64,000 nt of DNA from Mesorhizobium sp. (lineage in GTDB: Bacteria; Pseudomonadota; Alphaproteobacteria; Rhizobiales; Rhizobiaceae), in contig SAQE01000003.1 of the NCBI GenBank assembly GCA_004020545.1, forward strand, positions 62,001 to 126,000, given 5' to 3'. The translations under genes and the position numbers were made by a program. Positions 8,886 to 17,867 of this stretch are shown piece after piece. The stretch's first letter is position 1. Every line of letters begins with the position of its first letter. A model generated the notes under the pieces. That model saw only the letters and a program-made list of their open reading frames with translations. It did no database searches and was not told where the DNA came from.

Positions 8886-9770
8886 TTAGGTTCGATCGCC
8901 GCGCAGGAAATTAATAATGCCGGAAAAATCGACGCCGGCATTCCCTTGGGCGTTGAAGAGCGCGTAGAGCTGCGTCGCCTCGGCGCCCAAAGGCGTCACC
9001 GCGCCAGTCCCTTGCGCGGCTTCCTGTGACAGTTTCAGGTCCTTCAGCATGAGAGCCGCGGCAAAGCCAGGCCTATAATCGCGATTGGCCGGTGACGCCG
9101 GAACGGGACCGGGCACCGGGCAGTAATTGGTGAGTGACCAGCACTGGCCGGAAGAAGTGGAGGCCACGTCGAACAGCGCCTGATGCGACAGGCCGAGCTT
9201 CTCGGCGAGCACGAAGGCCTCGGCGACGCCGATCATCGAGATGCCGAGGATCATATTGTTGCAGATCTTGGCGGCCTGGCCGGCGCCGTCGCCGCCGCAA
9301 TGGACGATGCGGCCGGCCATCGGCTTCAGGATCGGTTCGGCGGCGGCAAAAGCCTCGTTGGAGCCGCCGGCCATGAAGGTTAGCGTGCCGGCAGTGGCGC
9401 CGCCGGTGCCGCCTGAGACAGGCGCGTCGACCGAGGGCAGGCCGTGCCTGGCTGCAATCGCATGCGCCTTACGCGCCGATTCGACATCGATGGTCGAGGA
9501 ATCTATGAACAGCGCGCCTTTCTTCGCCTTCGATGCGATGTCCTCATAGACCGACAGCACATGCTTGCCGGCGGGAAGCATGGTGATGACCACATCGGCG
9601 TCCTTCACCGCGGCGACGGCGTTGGCCATGACGGTCACGCCGTGTTCTTTCGCGACGGTGAGGTTCTCCGGAACTAGATCGAAGCCGTTAACAATGTGCC
9701 CCGCCGTTACGAGGTTGGCAGCCATAGGGTTGCCCATATTGCCGAGGCCGATGAAAGCGATCGTCGTCAT
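8886..9770 (-). CDS. mmsB: 3-hydroxyisobutyrate dehydrogenase
   Basis: 294 residues. N-terminal NAD-binding GLGNMG (residues 8-13), the family signature FIGLGNMGNPMA, substrate-binding DAPVSGGTGGATAGTL and catalytic lysine in GQAAKICNNM are all present. It oxidises 3-hydroxyisobutyrate to methylmalonate semialdehyde in valine breakdown. It lies 24 bp downstream of an acyl-CoA dehydrogenase gene on the same strand, so the pair forms a valine-degradation operon; the enoyl-CoA hydratase, hydroxyisobutyryl-CoA hydrolase and mmsA are not in the window. Confidence 0.93.
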   Translation of the reverse strand: MTTIAFIGLGNMGNPMAANLVTAGHIVNGFDLVPENLTVAKEHGVTVMANAVAAVKDADVVITMLPAGKHVLSVYEDIASKAKKGALFIDSSTIDVESARKAHAIAARHGLPSVDAPVSGGTGGATAGTLTFMAGGSNEAFAAAEPILKPMAGRIVHCGGDGAGQAAKICNNMILGISMIGVAEAFVLAEKLGLSHQALFDVASTSSGQCWSLTNYCPVPGPVPASPANRDYRPGFAAALMLKDLKLSQEAAQGTGAVTPLGAEATQLYALFNAQGNAGVDFSGIINFLRGDRT

Positions 9771-9794
9771 TCCTGTTCCTCCGGATATCTTGGG

Positions 9795-10961
9795 TCAGCG
9801 GCCTATCAGCGTACGCGCGATTATGACGCGCATGATCTCGTTGGTGCCTTCGAGGATCTGGTGGACGCGCAGATCCCGTACCAGCTTCTCGATGCCGTAG
9901 TCGTGCAGATAGCCATAGCCGCCATGCAGTTGCAGCGCCTGATTGGCGACGTCGAAGCCGACATCGGTGACGAAGCGTTTGGCCATCGCCGACCATTTGC
10001 CGGCGTCCGGCGCCTTGCGATCGAGCTTCGAGGCGGCAGCGTAAAGGAAGATGCGGGCCGCCTGCAGCTCCGTTTCCATGTCGGCCAGCCTGAACTGCAG
10101 CGCCTGGAACTGGTTGATCTTCGAGCCGAAGGCCTTACGCTCGGCGGTGTAGGCGAGCGCCTTGTCGAGCGCCGACTGCGCGCCACCCAGTGAACAGGCG
10201 GCGATGTTGAGCCGGCCGCCGTCCAGCCCGGCCATGGCGATGCCGAAGCCGGCGCCTTCGGTGGCGAGCAGGTTCTCTGCCGGCACCTTGCAGTCCTCGA
10301 AGATGACCTGGCGGGTCGATTGCATGTGCCAGCCCATCTTGTGCTCGTTGGCGCCGAAGGAGAGGCCGGGCGCGTCCTTTGCCACGACGAAGGTCGAAAT
10401 GCCTTTCGGCCCGTCGCCGCCGGTGCGCGCCATCACGACATAGAGGTCGCTGTCGCCGGCGCCGGAAATGAACTGCTTGGCGCCGTTGAGCACATAGTCG
10501 CCGCCGGTCTTCACCGCCCGAGTCTTGAGAGCGGCGGCATCCGATCCGGAGCCGGGCTCGGTCAGGCAATAGCTCGCCAGCCATTCCATCGAGGTCAGCT
10601 TCGGCAGGAAGCGCTGGCGCTGCTCGTCGCTGCCGAAGCGGTCGATCATCGAGGCCGCCATGTTGTGGATCGAGATGAAGGAAGAAAAGGCCGGATCGGC
10701 GCGGGCGAGCGCCTCGAAGATCAGCACGGCATCGAGGCGGCCGAGCGCCGAGCCGCCGACATCGTCGCGGACATAGATGCCGCCGAGGCCAAGCGGCCCC
10801 GTCTCGCGGATCACATCGGCGGGAAAGTGCTTTGCCCGGTCCCAGTCCAGCGCGTTCGGCGCGACCCGATCGGCCGCGAAGGCCTCGGCCATCTCCTGGA
10901 TGGCGCGCTGTTCCTCGGTGAGTTCGAATTGGCCAGTGCCCGCATCGACTGCCGCGTCCAT
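9795..10961 (-). CDS. Acyl-CoA dehydrogenase, probably isobutyryl-CoA dehydrogenase
   Basis: 388 residues with the complete acyl-CoA dehydrogenase fold. Signatures include ASYCLTEPGSGSDAAAL, the C-terminal GGYGYLHDYGIEKLVRDLR and the IxEGTNEIMR motif containing the usual catalytic-loop glutamate. The enzyme uses FAD to introduce a double bond into acyl-CoA, passing electrons to ETF. Coupling with mmsB points to isobutyryl-CoA of the valine pathway. GGGAG lies seven bases before the ATG. Divergent from the cupin gene across 138 bp. Confidence 0.9.
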   Translation of the reverse strand: MDAAVDAGTGQFELTEEQRAIQEMAEAFAADRVAPNALDWDRAKHFPADVIRETGPLGLGGIYVRDDVGGSALGRLDAVLIFEALARADPAFSSFISIHNMAASMIDRFGSDEQRQRFLPKLTSMEWLASYCLTEPGSGSDAAALKTRAVKTGGDYVLNGAKQFISGAGDSDLYVVMARTGGDGPKGISTFVVAKDAPGLSFGANEHKMGWHMQSTRQVIFEDCKVPAENLLATEGAGFGIAMAGLDGGRLNIAACSLGGAQSALDKALAYTAERKAFGSKINQFQALQFRLADMETELQAARIFLYAAASKLDRKAPDAGKWSAMAKRFVTDVGFDVANQALQLHGGYGYLHDYGIEKLVRDLRVHQILEGTNEIMRVIIARTLIGR

Positions 10962-11099
10962 GGCGTGCTCCCTGTCGTTCCAGACCTTGTGGCCTGTCGT
11001 TTTTGGCTTTGCGCAGCGATCAATCTAGACCAATGATGCCGCCGCGCAACCCGGCCCTCCGCGGACCGGCTGTGCATGGATTGATCAACGGAGCCCTGC

Positions 11100-11708
11100 G
11101 TGCCGACAGTTTTCGATGAGTTGCTGGACCGGTTCCACCTCTATCTCGCCGGCGTCGACAGCGATCTGGTCGCGGACGCGGTCGCGCGCATCGATTGGCA
11201 CATGCCCTCTCGCCCGCTCGAACCGCGCTCGCTCGGCTGCGTACGCCATCTCGATCGCATCGCGGAACTTGCCCCGGCGGACGCTGGGCCGCTGACGCGA
11301 TTCGTGGCCGACCATCGGGACGAATTGCGCTGGGGGCAGACCTATACGGCCGCCGATTTCGGCCGGGCCTTCATCGACAATTATGGCTGGCTGGAAGTGT
11401 TCGGCACGCGCGGGCATTTCGTCAACGACGCGGTCGCGGCCGGCCTGCTGATCCTCGGGCCCGGCATTGTCTATCCAGACCATCATCACATCGCGGAGGA
11501 GATCTATATCCCGCTGACTGGCGGCACCGAATGGCGCATGGGCGAGGGCGGCTTTCGCGTTCGTGCGGCCGGCGAGGTCATTCATCACCCGTCCAACGTC
11601 AATCACGCCATGCGCACGGGCAGGGAGCCGCTGATGGCGCTCTATGTCTGGCGCGGCGGACCGCTGGGGCAGAAGTCGATCATCGGCGGCGCCGGGGGCA
11701 GGGGCTGA
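11100..11708 (+). CDS. Cupin protein of the DMSP lyase (DddQ/DddL-like) family
   Basis: 202 residues, with a GTG start behind a strong GGAG at a six-base spacing. The C-terminal half is a cupin: H130-x3-E134-x-Y136 (in DHHHIAEEIYIP) and H169 (SNVNHAM) match the metal-ligand and catalytic pattern of DddQ-type dimethylsulfoniopropionate lyases, which release dimethyl sulfide and acrylate. The N-terminal helical part (1-100) with WHMPSRPLEP also fits that family. The stop overlaps the cobQ start by one base (TGATG), so the two are translationally coupled. Actual activity on DMSP is inferred; many soil relatives may use another substrate. Confidence 0.65.
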   Translation: MPTVFDELLDRFHLYLAGVDSDLVADAVARIDWHMPSRPLEPRSLGCVRHLDRIAELAPADAGPLTRFVADHRDELRWGQTYTAADFGRAFIDNYGWLEVFGTRGHFVNDAVAAGLLILGPGIVYPDHHHIAEEIYIPLTGGTEWRMGEGGFRVRAAGEVIHHPSNVNHAMRTGREPLMALYVWRGGPLGQKSIIGGAGGRG

Positions 11709-13183
11709 TGGCCAAAGCGATCATGCTGCAGGGCACCGGCTCCGATGTCGGCAAGACCGTGCTGGTGGCGGGGCTCTGCCGGGTCGCGAAGAAACGCGGA
11801 TTGAAGGTCAGGCCGTTCAAGCCGCAGAACATGTCGAACAACGCCGCGGTCGCCGATATCCCCGGCGACAACAAGACCGCCGGCGGCGAGATCGGCCGTG
11901 GGCAATGGCTGCAGGCGCTGGCTTGCGGCGTTCGGCCGACCGTGCACATGAACCCGGTGCTGCTCAAGCCGCAAAGCGATATCGGCTCGCAGGTGGTGGT
12001 GCAGGGCAAGGTGTTCGGCGAGGCGCGGGCGCGCGACTATCAGGCGATGAAGGCCCGGCTGATGGATGCGGTGCTGGAGTCCTGGGCGAAGGTCGGCGAG
12101 GGCGCCGATCTGGTCATCGTCGAAGGCGCCGGCTCGCCCGCCGAGATCAATCTCCGCAGCCGTGACATCGCCAATATGGGCTTTGCGACCCGCGCCAACG
12201 TGCCGGTGATCCTGGTCGGCGACATCGACCGCGGCGGCGTCATCGCCTCGGTCACCGGCACGCATCTGATCCTGCCGGAGGAAGACCGGCGCATGATCGC
12301 CGGCTATCTCATCAACAAGTTCCGCGGCGATGTCTCGCTGTTCGACGATGGCATAAGCGCGATCGAGAAATTCACCGGCTGGCCGTGCTTCGGCGTGGTT
12401 CCCTGGCTGAAGGCCGCTGCGCGCCTGCCGTCGGAAGATTCGGTCGTGCTCGAGCGTCTCGCTTCCGGCGAGAAGCGCGCGCTGAAGGTGGCGGTGCCGA
12501 TGCTGGCGCGCATCGCCAATTTCGACGACCTCGACCCGCTCAAGGCCGAGCCGCAGGTCGAGGTGGTGTTCGTGCCGCCGGGAAAGAAGCTGCCGGAGGA
12601 CGCCGGGCTGGTGGTCATCCCCGGCTCGAAGTCGACGATCGGCGATCTGATAAGAATCCGCGAGAATGGCTGGGATCGCGACCTCGCCGCCCATCGCAAG
12701 CGCGGCGGCCATGTCGTCGGCATTTGCGGCGGCTATCAGATGCTCGGCCGCATGGTGCGCGATCCCGATGGCATCGAAGGCAGCGTCACCGAGACGGAAG
12801 GCCTCGGTCTGCTCGATATCGAAACGGTGATGGAGCCGGAAAAGACGGTGCGCAATTCAAGCGCCCGTTCGGTGCCGTTCGGCCTGCCGCTCGAAGGCTA
12901 TGAGATCCATCTCGGCCGCACCACCGGTCCGGACACGGCGCGGCCGTCGGCCATCATCAACGGCGTCGAGGACGGCGCGGTCTCCGCCGACGGCAAGGTG
13001 ATCGGAACCTACCTGCATGGGCTGTTCTCCGCAGACGCTTTCCGTGCTGCGTATTTGAAGAGCCTGGGCGTCAGCGGCGGCGGCATCGATTACCGCGCCG
13101 AGGTCGAGAAGGCGCTGGACGAGATCGCCGCCGAGCTGGAGAGGCATCTCGACTGCGACGCGATTTTCGCGTTGGCGCGTTGA
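11708..13183 (+). CDS. cobQ: Adenosylcobyric acid (cobyric acid) synthase
   Basis: 491 residues, usual length for CobQ. The N-terminal ATP-binding domain begins MLQGTGSDVGKT, with KPFKPQNMSNN and VIVEGAGSPAEINL; the C-terminal class I glutamine amidotransferase-like domain has the nucleophile region GICGGYQMLG and a late His in GTYLHGLF. The enzyme amidates four side chains of adenosylcobyrinate a,c-diamide in vitamin B12 synthesis. Its start overlaps the stop of the cupin gene. No other cob genes are in the window and no cobalamin riboswitch-like element was recognised upstream. Confidence 0.95.
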   Translation: MAKAIMLQGTGSDVGKTVLVAGLCRVAKKRGLKVRPFKPQNMSNNAAVADIPGDNKTAGGEIGRGQWLQALACGVRPTVHMNPVLLKPQSDIGSQVVVQGKVFGEARARDYQAMKARLMDAVLESWAKVGEGADLVIVEGAGSPAEINLRSRDIANMGFATRANVPVILVGDIDRGGVIASVTGTHLILPEEDRRMIAGYLINKFRGDVSLFDDGISAIEKFTGWPCFGVVPWLKAAARLPSEDSVVLERLASGEKRALKVAVPMLARIANFDDLDPLKAEPQVEVVFVPPGKKLPEDAGLVVIPGSKSTIGDLIRIRENGWDRDLAAHRKRGGHVVGICGGYQMLGRMVRDPDGIEGSVTETEGLGLLDIETVMEPEKTVRNSSARSVPFGLPLEGYEIHLGRTTGPDTARPSAIINGVEDGAVSADGKVIGTYLHGLFSADAFRAAYLKSLGVSGGGIDYRAEVEKALDEIAAELERHLDCDAIFALAR

Positions 13184-13197
13184 GGCCGGTGCGGTGA

Positions 13198-13617
13198 TTA
13201 GGCCCTTTCACCGGCCTTTGGCCAATAGGTGCCAAAGGACCAGACATTGCCCTCCGGGTCGAGGCAGATGAACTCGCGGCTGCCGTAATCACGGTCGACC
13301 AGCTCCTGGATGATTTTGGCGCCGGCCTTCTTGGCTTTGGCATAGGCAGCGTCGGCATCGTCGACGGCGACGTAGATCGACTTGCCGCCACCGCCGGCCG
13401 GCTCGCCGACGATCTTGCCGTAGTCGTCGTCGCGCGCCGTGCCCAGCATGATCATCGACGAGCCGAAGGTGAGCTCGGCGTGATGGACGATATCACCATC
13501 GCAGTAGCGGGCGCGGACCTCGAAGCCGAAGGCATCGCGGAGCCAGTCGATCATGTTGGTCGCGTTCCTGTAGCGCAGGGCGGGATAGATGCGGGGTGTT
13601 TCCGTTGCCGCGAGCAT
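13198..13617 (-). CDS. VOC (glyoxalase/bleomycin-resistance fold) family protein
   Basis: 139 residues in one VOC module of two beta-alpha-beta-beta-beta units. RYRNATNMIDWLRDAFGFE opens the fold and DYGSREFICLDPEGNVWSFGTY closes it, with a metal-ligand-like Glu in REFICLDPEGN. Proteins of this PhnB-like subgroup rarely have a proven reaction. It lies 87 bp downstream of an AraC-type regulator on the same strand, a common pairing, so the two are probably co-transcribed. Confidence 0.85.
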   Translation of the reverse strand: MLAATETPRIYPALRYRNATNMIDWLRDAFGFEVRARYCDGDIVHHAELTFGSSMIMLGTARDDDYGKIVGEPAGGGGKSIYVAVDDADAAYAKAKKAGAKIIQELVDRDYGSREFICLDPEGNVWSFGTYWPKAGERA

Positions 13618-13704
13618 GACGATCTCCTTGTTGCGGTCGATGAACCCAGTGTCGGCGAAAGCCCTTTTTGCGTCTTGAAGAAATGTTACCTGCCCTGGGG
13701 CAGG

Positions 13705-14538
13705 CTAAGCCAGCGCGGCGAGCGCGGTCGGCGTTTCGCCGGCGAGTTGGCGGAACTCGCGAACCAGGTGCGCCTGGTCGGCATAGCCGCAATCGGCGGC
13801 GATGCCGGCCCAGTCGTCTTCCTGCCCCTTCGACAGGGAAAGCGCGCGATTGAAGCGCACGATGCGCGACAATGTCTTTGGCCCGATGCCGATCGCGTCG
13901 GAGAATTTCGCCGCGAGATGCTTGCGGCTCCAGCCGATCTCTCCGGCAAGAGCCGAAATCCGGGTACGGCCGCCGGACGCGATGACCGTCCTGTAGGCCC
14001 AGGCGACTTGGGTCGAAAGTTCGTTGGCTTCCGCAAGCCGGCTGATCACGAATGCCTCTGCAATGGCAAAGCGCGTCTCCCAGTCGCGCGTTTCGCCAAG
14101 CCGTTCTCGCAGCGCGATGCCCTCGGAGCCCAGCGCATCGTCGAGGCCGATCATGCGGTCCCGCAGCTCGCTCATCGGCAGGCCGAAGAATTGCCTGGCG
14201 CCAGGCGGGGTGAAATTAACCTGGACGCAGCAGGCGGCGCCGGAGGATTCGATTATCACCGGCCCCGCATAAAGCCCGGCGGCGAAGCTGGCGAAACGGT
14301 CATTGTCGCCGGGATCGCGGCCGAGCCCAATGGCGAAGGGGTCAGCGAAGCTGATCACCAGCGGCACGGTGAGCGAGGCATATTCGACAATGCGGAAATG
14401 GCCGCACCGTATCTCGCGGTAGCCGCAGATATCGGTGACAATGCCGGCGAGCGAGGCGGCGGGTTGGCGCCGGACCATCTCGAAATGGAGGGCCGGGGAC
14501 CGATTGTCTTGTCGATGGCGCTCAGTCTCGTCAGACAT
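13705..14538 (-). CDS. AraC family transcriptional regulator
   Basis: 277 residues. The C-terminal third carries the two helix-turn-helix units of AraC proteins: ISALAGEIGWSRKHLAAKF (first) and WAGIAADCGYADQAHLVREF (second), followed by GETPTAL. The N-terminal sensing domain (1-170) is not similar to anything I can name. Likely regulates itself and the downstream VOC gene. Confidence 0.88.
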   Translation of the reverse strand: MSDETERHRQDNRSPALHFEMVRRQPAASLAGIVTDICGYREIRCGHFRIVEYASLTVPLVISFADPFAIGLGRDPGDNDRFASFAAGLYAGPVIIESSGAACCVQVNFTPPGARQFFGLPMSELRDRMIGLDDALGSEGIALRERLGETRDWETRFAIAEAFVISRLAEANELSTQVAWAYRTVIASGGRTRISALAGEIGWSRKHLAAKFSDAIGIGPKTLSRIVRFNRALSLSKGQEDDWAGIAADCGYADQAHLVREFRQLAGETPTALAALA

Positions 14539-14572
14539 TGGCCGAACCTAGCAGACCATGCCCTAGAATCAA

Positions 14573-14597
14573 AAGCGCCCGGCAGGGCCGGGCGCTT
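14573..14597 (-). terminator. Rho-independent terminator of the small membrane-protein gene
   Basis: An 11-bp perfect stem (AAGCGCCCGGC, loop, GCCGGGCGCTT) is followed on the minus strand by a TTTT tract. It starts 25 bp after the stop codon at 14623. Confidence 0.8.
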
Positions 14598-14622
14598 CGA
14601 GTTGCCAGAGATCTGCGAGTCG

Positions 14623-14793
14623 CTATGCGCCGCGCATCAGGCAGCCGGCGGCAAGCACGATATAGGCGATGAGCACAATCCACACCGCCGCGAGAGGAAT
14701 GAACGCAAGAAGGCCAAGAGCAGCGAGAAGGCCGATAATGGCGATAACCAACGAAATGATGAACACGATCTGGGTCGGTGCACTGAGATTCAT
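14623..14793 (-). CDS. Small two-helix membrane protein, function unknown
   Basis: 56 residues, nearly all hydrophobic: two predicted membrane helices (about 7-25 and 29-50) with almost no loop. ATG 14793 is preceded by GGAGGG at an optimal distance, and a clear terminator follows, which together support a real gene. It resembles the many short conserved inner-membrane proteins of rhizobia, but no function can be given. It lies between the AraC regulator and the TauE/SafE gene with its own terminator, so it is probably monocistronic or the last gene of a unit with the permease. Confidence 0.65.
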   Translation of the reverse strand: MNLSAPTQIVFIISLVIAIIGLLAALGLLAFIPLAAVWIVLIAYIVLAAGCLMRGA

Positions 14794-14845
14794 GCTTGGT
14801 CCCTCCAACATGATTCGCAACGCACGAATTCTATCAGCAGGACCG

Positions 14846-15631
14846 TCACACACCAATCAGCTGGCGCAGCGGATTGGCCGGATCGGCAAGCAGCTTTGCC
14901 GCAAGCGCCAGGCAGACGACCACCAGCAGCGGCTTGATCAACCTTGCGCCGATGCGGATAGCGAGGCTGGCGCCGAGGCGTGCGCCGAGGAACTGCGCCA
15001 CGCCCATCATGAGGCCAATCTTCCAGTCGATGACGCCGACGGCGGCGAAGACGACGAAGCCGCCGATGTTGGAAGCGAAGTTGAGCAGCTTGGTGTGCGC
15101 CGTCGCCTTGAGCACCCCGTAACCGGCGAGCGCAACGAAGGCCAGCATGAGGAATGAGCCGGTGCCCGGGCCGAACAAACCGTCATAGAAGCCAACGGCC
15201 GGCACGACCGTCAGACCGAACAGAAAAGGGGACAGGCGCTCGACACGATCCACGTCGCCCATGTTGGGTTTGAACGCGAAGTAAAGCGCAATCGCGACCA
15301 GGAGAACCGGCAGGAGGGCGCGCAGGAGGTCACCGGGCACCACCGTCGCCAGCAGGGCGCCGATGGCACCGCCGACCAGCGCCAGCAGTGCGGAGGGGAG
15401 TTGGCGTCGCAGATCGACCTGGCCATTGGCGGCATAGTGGATGGTCGCTGAGCCGGAGCCGAACATGCCCTGCAGCTTGTTGGTGCCGAGCGCTGCGACC
15501 GGAGAGAAGCCCGCCAGAAGCAGCGCCGGAATGGTGATCAGGCCGCCGCCGCCGGCAATCGAATCGACAAAGCCCGCCGCGAAAGCGGCGGCGGTGAGTA
15601 TGAGGACGGTCTGCAGGGTAAGTTCGATCAT
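14846..15631 (-). CDS. TauE/SafE (TSUP) family membrane permease
   Basis: 261 residues with about eight hydrophobic segments. The signature start FAAGFVDSIAGGGGLITIPALL and the repeat GFYDGLFGPGTGSFLMLAFV define the TSUP family, inner-membrane carriers proposed to export sulfite, sulfoacetate or other sulfur-containing organic anions. Substrate here is unknown. No neighbouring sulfur-metabolism gene helps; the small membrane protein is 52 bp downstream. Confidence 0.9.
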   Translation of the reverse strand: MIELTLQTVLILTAAAFAAGFVDSIAGGGGLITIPALLLAGFSPVAALGTNKLQGMFGSGSATIHYAANGQVDLRRQLPSALLALVGGAIGALLATVVPGDLLRALLPVLLVAIALYFAFKPNMGDVDRVERLSPFLFGLTVVPAVGFYDGLFGPGTGSFLMLAFVALAGYGVLKATAHTKLLNFASNIGGFVVFAAVGVIDWKIGLMMGVAQFLGARLGASLAIRIGARLIKPLLVVVCLALAAKLLADPANPLRQLIGV

Positions 15632-15736
15632 CGGGCCAAGGTCAAGGCGGGGGAGCCGCAGCTTCCATCATGCTCGCCCGGTTTGCGCAAGACCGATTTC
15701 ACGCTAACAATCGAACGGAATAGCGAAGGAAGGCTG

Positions 15737-16168
15737 ATGGCGATGGCGCTGCTTGATCAGATACGCTCGATCTTCGAGGGCGACCCGGGGGTGCGCAAGG
15801 TGGCGGACGATCCGGTGCTGTCGGCGGAGCTTCTGATGCTATTCCGCATGATCCTGGCCGACGGGTCGGTTTCGGAGAGCGAGATGGTCACCTTCCGGCG
15901 CATCTGCAGGGAAGCCTTCGGCATTCCCGAAACCTCGATCGACAGCGTCATCGAATATCTCAACGACTATGGCTACGAGACCAATGGCTCGCAGGCGATC
16001 GCGCTGTTCCGCGACCTCGACGTCGAGCGGCGCAAGCTGCTCGCCCGCCACATGGCGGACATCGCCAAGGCGGATGCCAAGCTTGCCGAGAGTGAGGTGA
16101 AGCTTCTGCGCCGCACGCTCGACCTGCTTGATATCAGCCCGGTGGATGTGGTGAAGCCGGAGGGCTGA
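15737..16168 (+). CDS. TerB-like (tellurite resistance TerB/DjlA N-domain) family protein
   Basis: 143 residues, all helical. The TerB-like core covers about 20-130 with acidic metal-binding-type stretches MILADGSVSESE and ADAKLAESEVKLL, the paired 'A/DG.v...E' motifs of the family. GAAGGAAGG precedes the ATG at 15737. Despite the name, isolated TerB-like proteins are widespread and have no demonstrated tellurite function; there are no other ter genes here. It is a single gene facing the ABC importer operon. Confidence 0.75.
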   Translation: MAMALLDQIRSIFEGDPGVRKVADDPVLSAELLMLFRMILADGSVSESEMVTFRRICREAFGIPETSIDSVIEYLNDYGYETNGSQAIALFRDLDVERRKLLARHMADIAKADAKLAESEVKLLRRTLDLLDISPVDVVKPEG

Positions 16169-16191
16169 GCGCGGCTGCCCGGCCGGGTCCC

Positions 16192-16206
16192 CGCTGCTTC
16201 GCAGCG
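16192..16206. terminator. Possible hairpin between convergent genes
   Basis: CGCTGC-TTC-GCAGCG forms a perfect 6-bp stem inside a longer imperfect CCGGG/CCCGG pairing between the TerB-like gene and the ABC ATPase gene. No U-tract is seen. Confidence 0.35.
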
Positions 16207-16244
16207 TCCCGGCGTTCGCTGTCGGCGCTGCGCGAACCGGCTGC

Positions 16245-17867
16245 TCAACCCTGTTCCTGCATGCGCCTCGCGATCGCGCGGTGAAGATCGGGCGCCGCCG
16301 CCACCAGTGCCTGCGTCGCTTCCGAGCGCGGATTGTCGAGCACTTCGGCGGTCCGACCGCGCTCGACGATCTTGCCCTCATGCATGACCAGCACCTCGTC
16401 CGACATGGCGCGGGCAACCGTCAGGTCGTGGGTGATGAAGAGATAGGCGATGCCGAGCTTCTGGTTGAGCTCGGCGAAGAGATCGAGGATCTGGGCGCGG
16501 ATCGAGACATCCAGTGCCGAGACCGGCTCGTCGGCGACCACAAGTTTTGGCCGCGTGATGATGGCGCGGGCGATCGAAAGGCGCTGGCGCTGGCCGCCCG
16601 AGAATTCGTGGGGGTATTTGTCCATGTCGCGCGGACCGAGCCCGACTTCGTCGAGCGCGTGCGCGACCATTTCGCGGCGCTCGGCTTTTGCCGGCTGCTT
16701 CTCCAGAAGGTGCAGCGGCTCGGCCACCAGCTTCTCGACCTTCTGGCGCGGGTCGAACGAGCCGTAAGGATCCTGGAACACCACCTGCATGTCGCGCCGC
16801 GCCGGCTTCAGCGCTGCTTCGGACTTGCCGGTGATGGTCTCGCCGCGAAAGCGGATCGCGCCCGCCGTCGGCTTGTCCAGCGCCAGGATCATGCGGGCAA
16901 GCGTGGACTTGCCGCAGCCGGAACGGCCGACGAGCGCCACCGACTGGGCAGGCTCGACGGTCAGCGACACATCGTCGACGGCGCGGACCGGTTGCGCCGG
17001 CCGGAACAGGGACACGCGCCGTCCCGGATAGGCGCGGCTCACGCCCTCGACCTCGAGCAGCGGCTTGGCCGAACCCGCCTGATGCGTCTTCGGGCGCGCC
17101 GGCATATGCATCGAAGCCAGCGCCAGCTCGCGCGTGTAGGGGTGGCGTTGTGCCGACAGCGTGCTCGCGGTGTCGCCGGCTTCCATCACTTCGCCACTGC
17201 GCAGGATGGTCAGGCGGTCAGACATTTCGGTCACCACCGCGAGGTCATGTGAGATGAGCAAAAGGCCCATGCGGTTTTCGCTGACCAGGTCGCGCAACAG
17301 ATCGAGGATCTGCGCCTGCAGCACCACGTCGAGCGCCGTGGTCGGCTCGTCGGCGATCAAGAGCTTAGGCTTCAACGCGCAGGCGATCGCAATGACCACG
17401 CGCTGGCGCTGGCCGCCGGACAGTTGATGCGGGTAGCGGGACAGCGGGAATTTTGTTTCCGGCAGGCCGACGCGGTCGAGCATTTTTCGCGCGCGTTCCT
17501 CGGCCTCGGCGCGGCTAGCTTTCGTGTGCCAGCGAATGCCTTCGGCCACTTGCTCGCCGATCGTCTTGACCGGATTGAGCGCCGTCATCGGTTCCTGGAA
17601 GACCATGCCGATGTCATCGCCGCGCAGCGCGCACATCTGATCCTCGCGCGCAGCAAGGATATCGATGCCATCGAAAGTGACGCGTCCGCTGGCGCGCGCC
17701 AGATGCGGCAGCAACCGCATGATGGTCAGCGCCGTCATCGATTTGCCGGAGCCCGATTCGCCGACAAGGCCAACCACTTCGCCAGGCGCAATCGCAAGTT
17801 CGACGTCTTTGAGGATCGGCGTCTTGCCGATGACCAGCGACAGGTTCTCGATCTCGAGCAGGCTCAT
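16245..17867 (-). CDS. Dipeptide/oligopeptide-type ABC transporter, fused double ATPase (DppD-DppF-like)
   Basis: 540 residues with two complete nucleotide-binding domains in one chain. First: Walker A GESGSGKS, signature LSGGQRQRV, Walker B LLIADEPTTALD. Second: Walker A GRSGCGKS, signature FSGGQRQRL, Walker B LVVADEPVSALD. Each is followed by the oligopeptide-family C-terminal extension. It powers the membrane pair encoded just upstream; its ATG overlaps the stop of the permease gene by four bases (ATGA). Last gene of the operon. Confidence 0.94.
   Translation of the reverse strand: MSLLEIENLSLVIGKTPILKDVELAIAPGEVVGLVGESGSGKSMTALTIMRLLPHLARASGRVTFDGIDILAAREDQMCALRGDDIGMVFQEPMTALNPVKTIGEQVAEGIRWHTKASRAEAEERARKMLDRVGLPETKFPLSRYPHQLSGGQRQRVVIAIACALKPKLLIADEPTTALDVVLQAQILDLLRDLVSENRMGLLLISHDLAVVTEMSDRLTILRSGEVMEAGDTASTLSAQRHPYTRELALASMHMPARPKTHQAGSAKPLLEVEGVSRAYPGRRVSLFRPAQPVRAVDDVSLTVEPAQSVALVGRSGCGKSTLARMILALDKPTAGAIRFRGETITGKSEAALKPARRDMQVVFQDPYGSFDPRQKVEKLVAEPLHLLEKQPAKAERREMVAHALDEVGLGPRDMDKYPHEFSGGQRQRLSIARAIITRPKLVVADEPVSALDVSIRAQILDLFAELNQKLGIAYLFITHDLTVARAMSDEVLVMHEGKIVERGRTAEVLDNPRSEATQALVAAAPDLHRAIARRMQEQG

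Noticed and set aside
10962-11099. Cobalamin riboswitch upstream of the cupin-cobQ pair
   Set aside because: The gap is only 138 bp and no B12-box-like segment was recognised.
13480-14937. Plus-strand frame across the AraC and VOC genes
   Set aside because: Spans two well-supported genes on the other strand and a terminator.
15737-16168. Tellurite resistance function for the TerB-like protein
   Set aside because: No other ter genes; isolated TerB-like proteins have no shown tellurite role.
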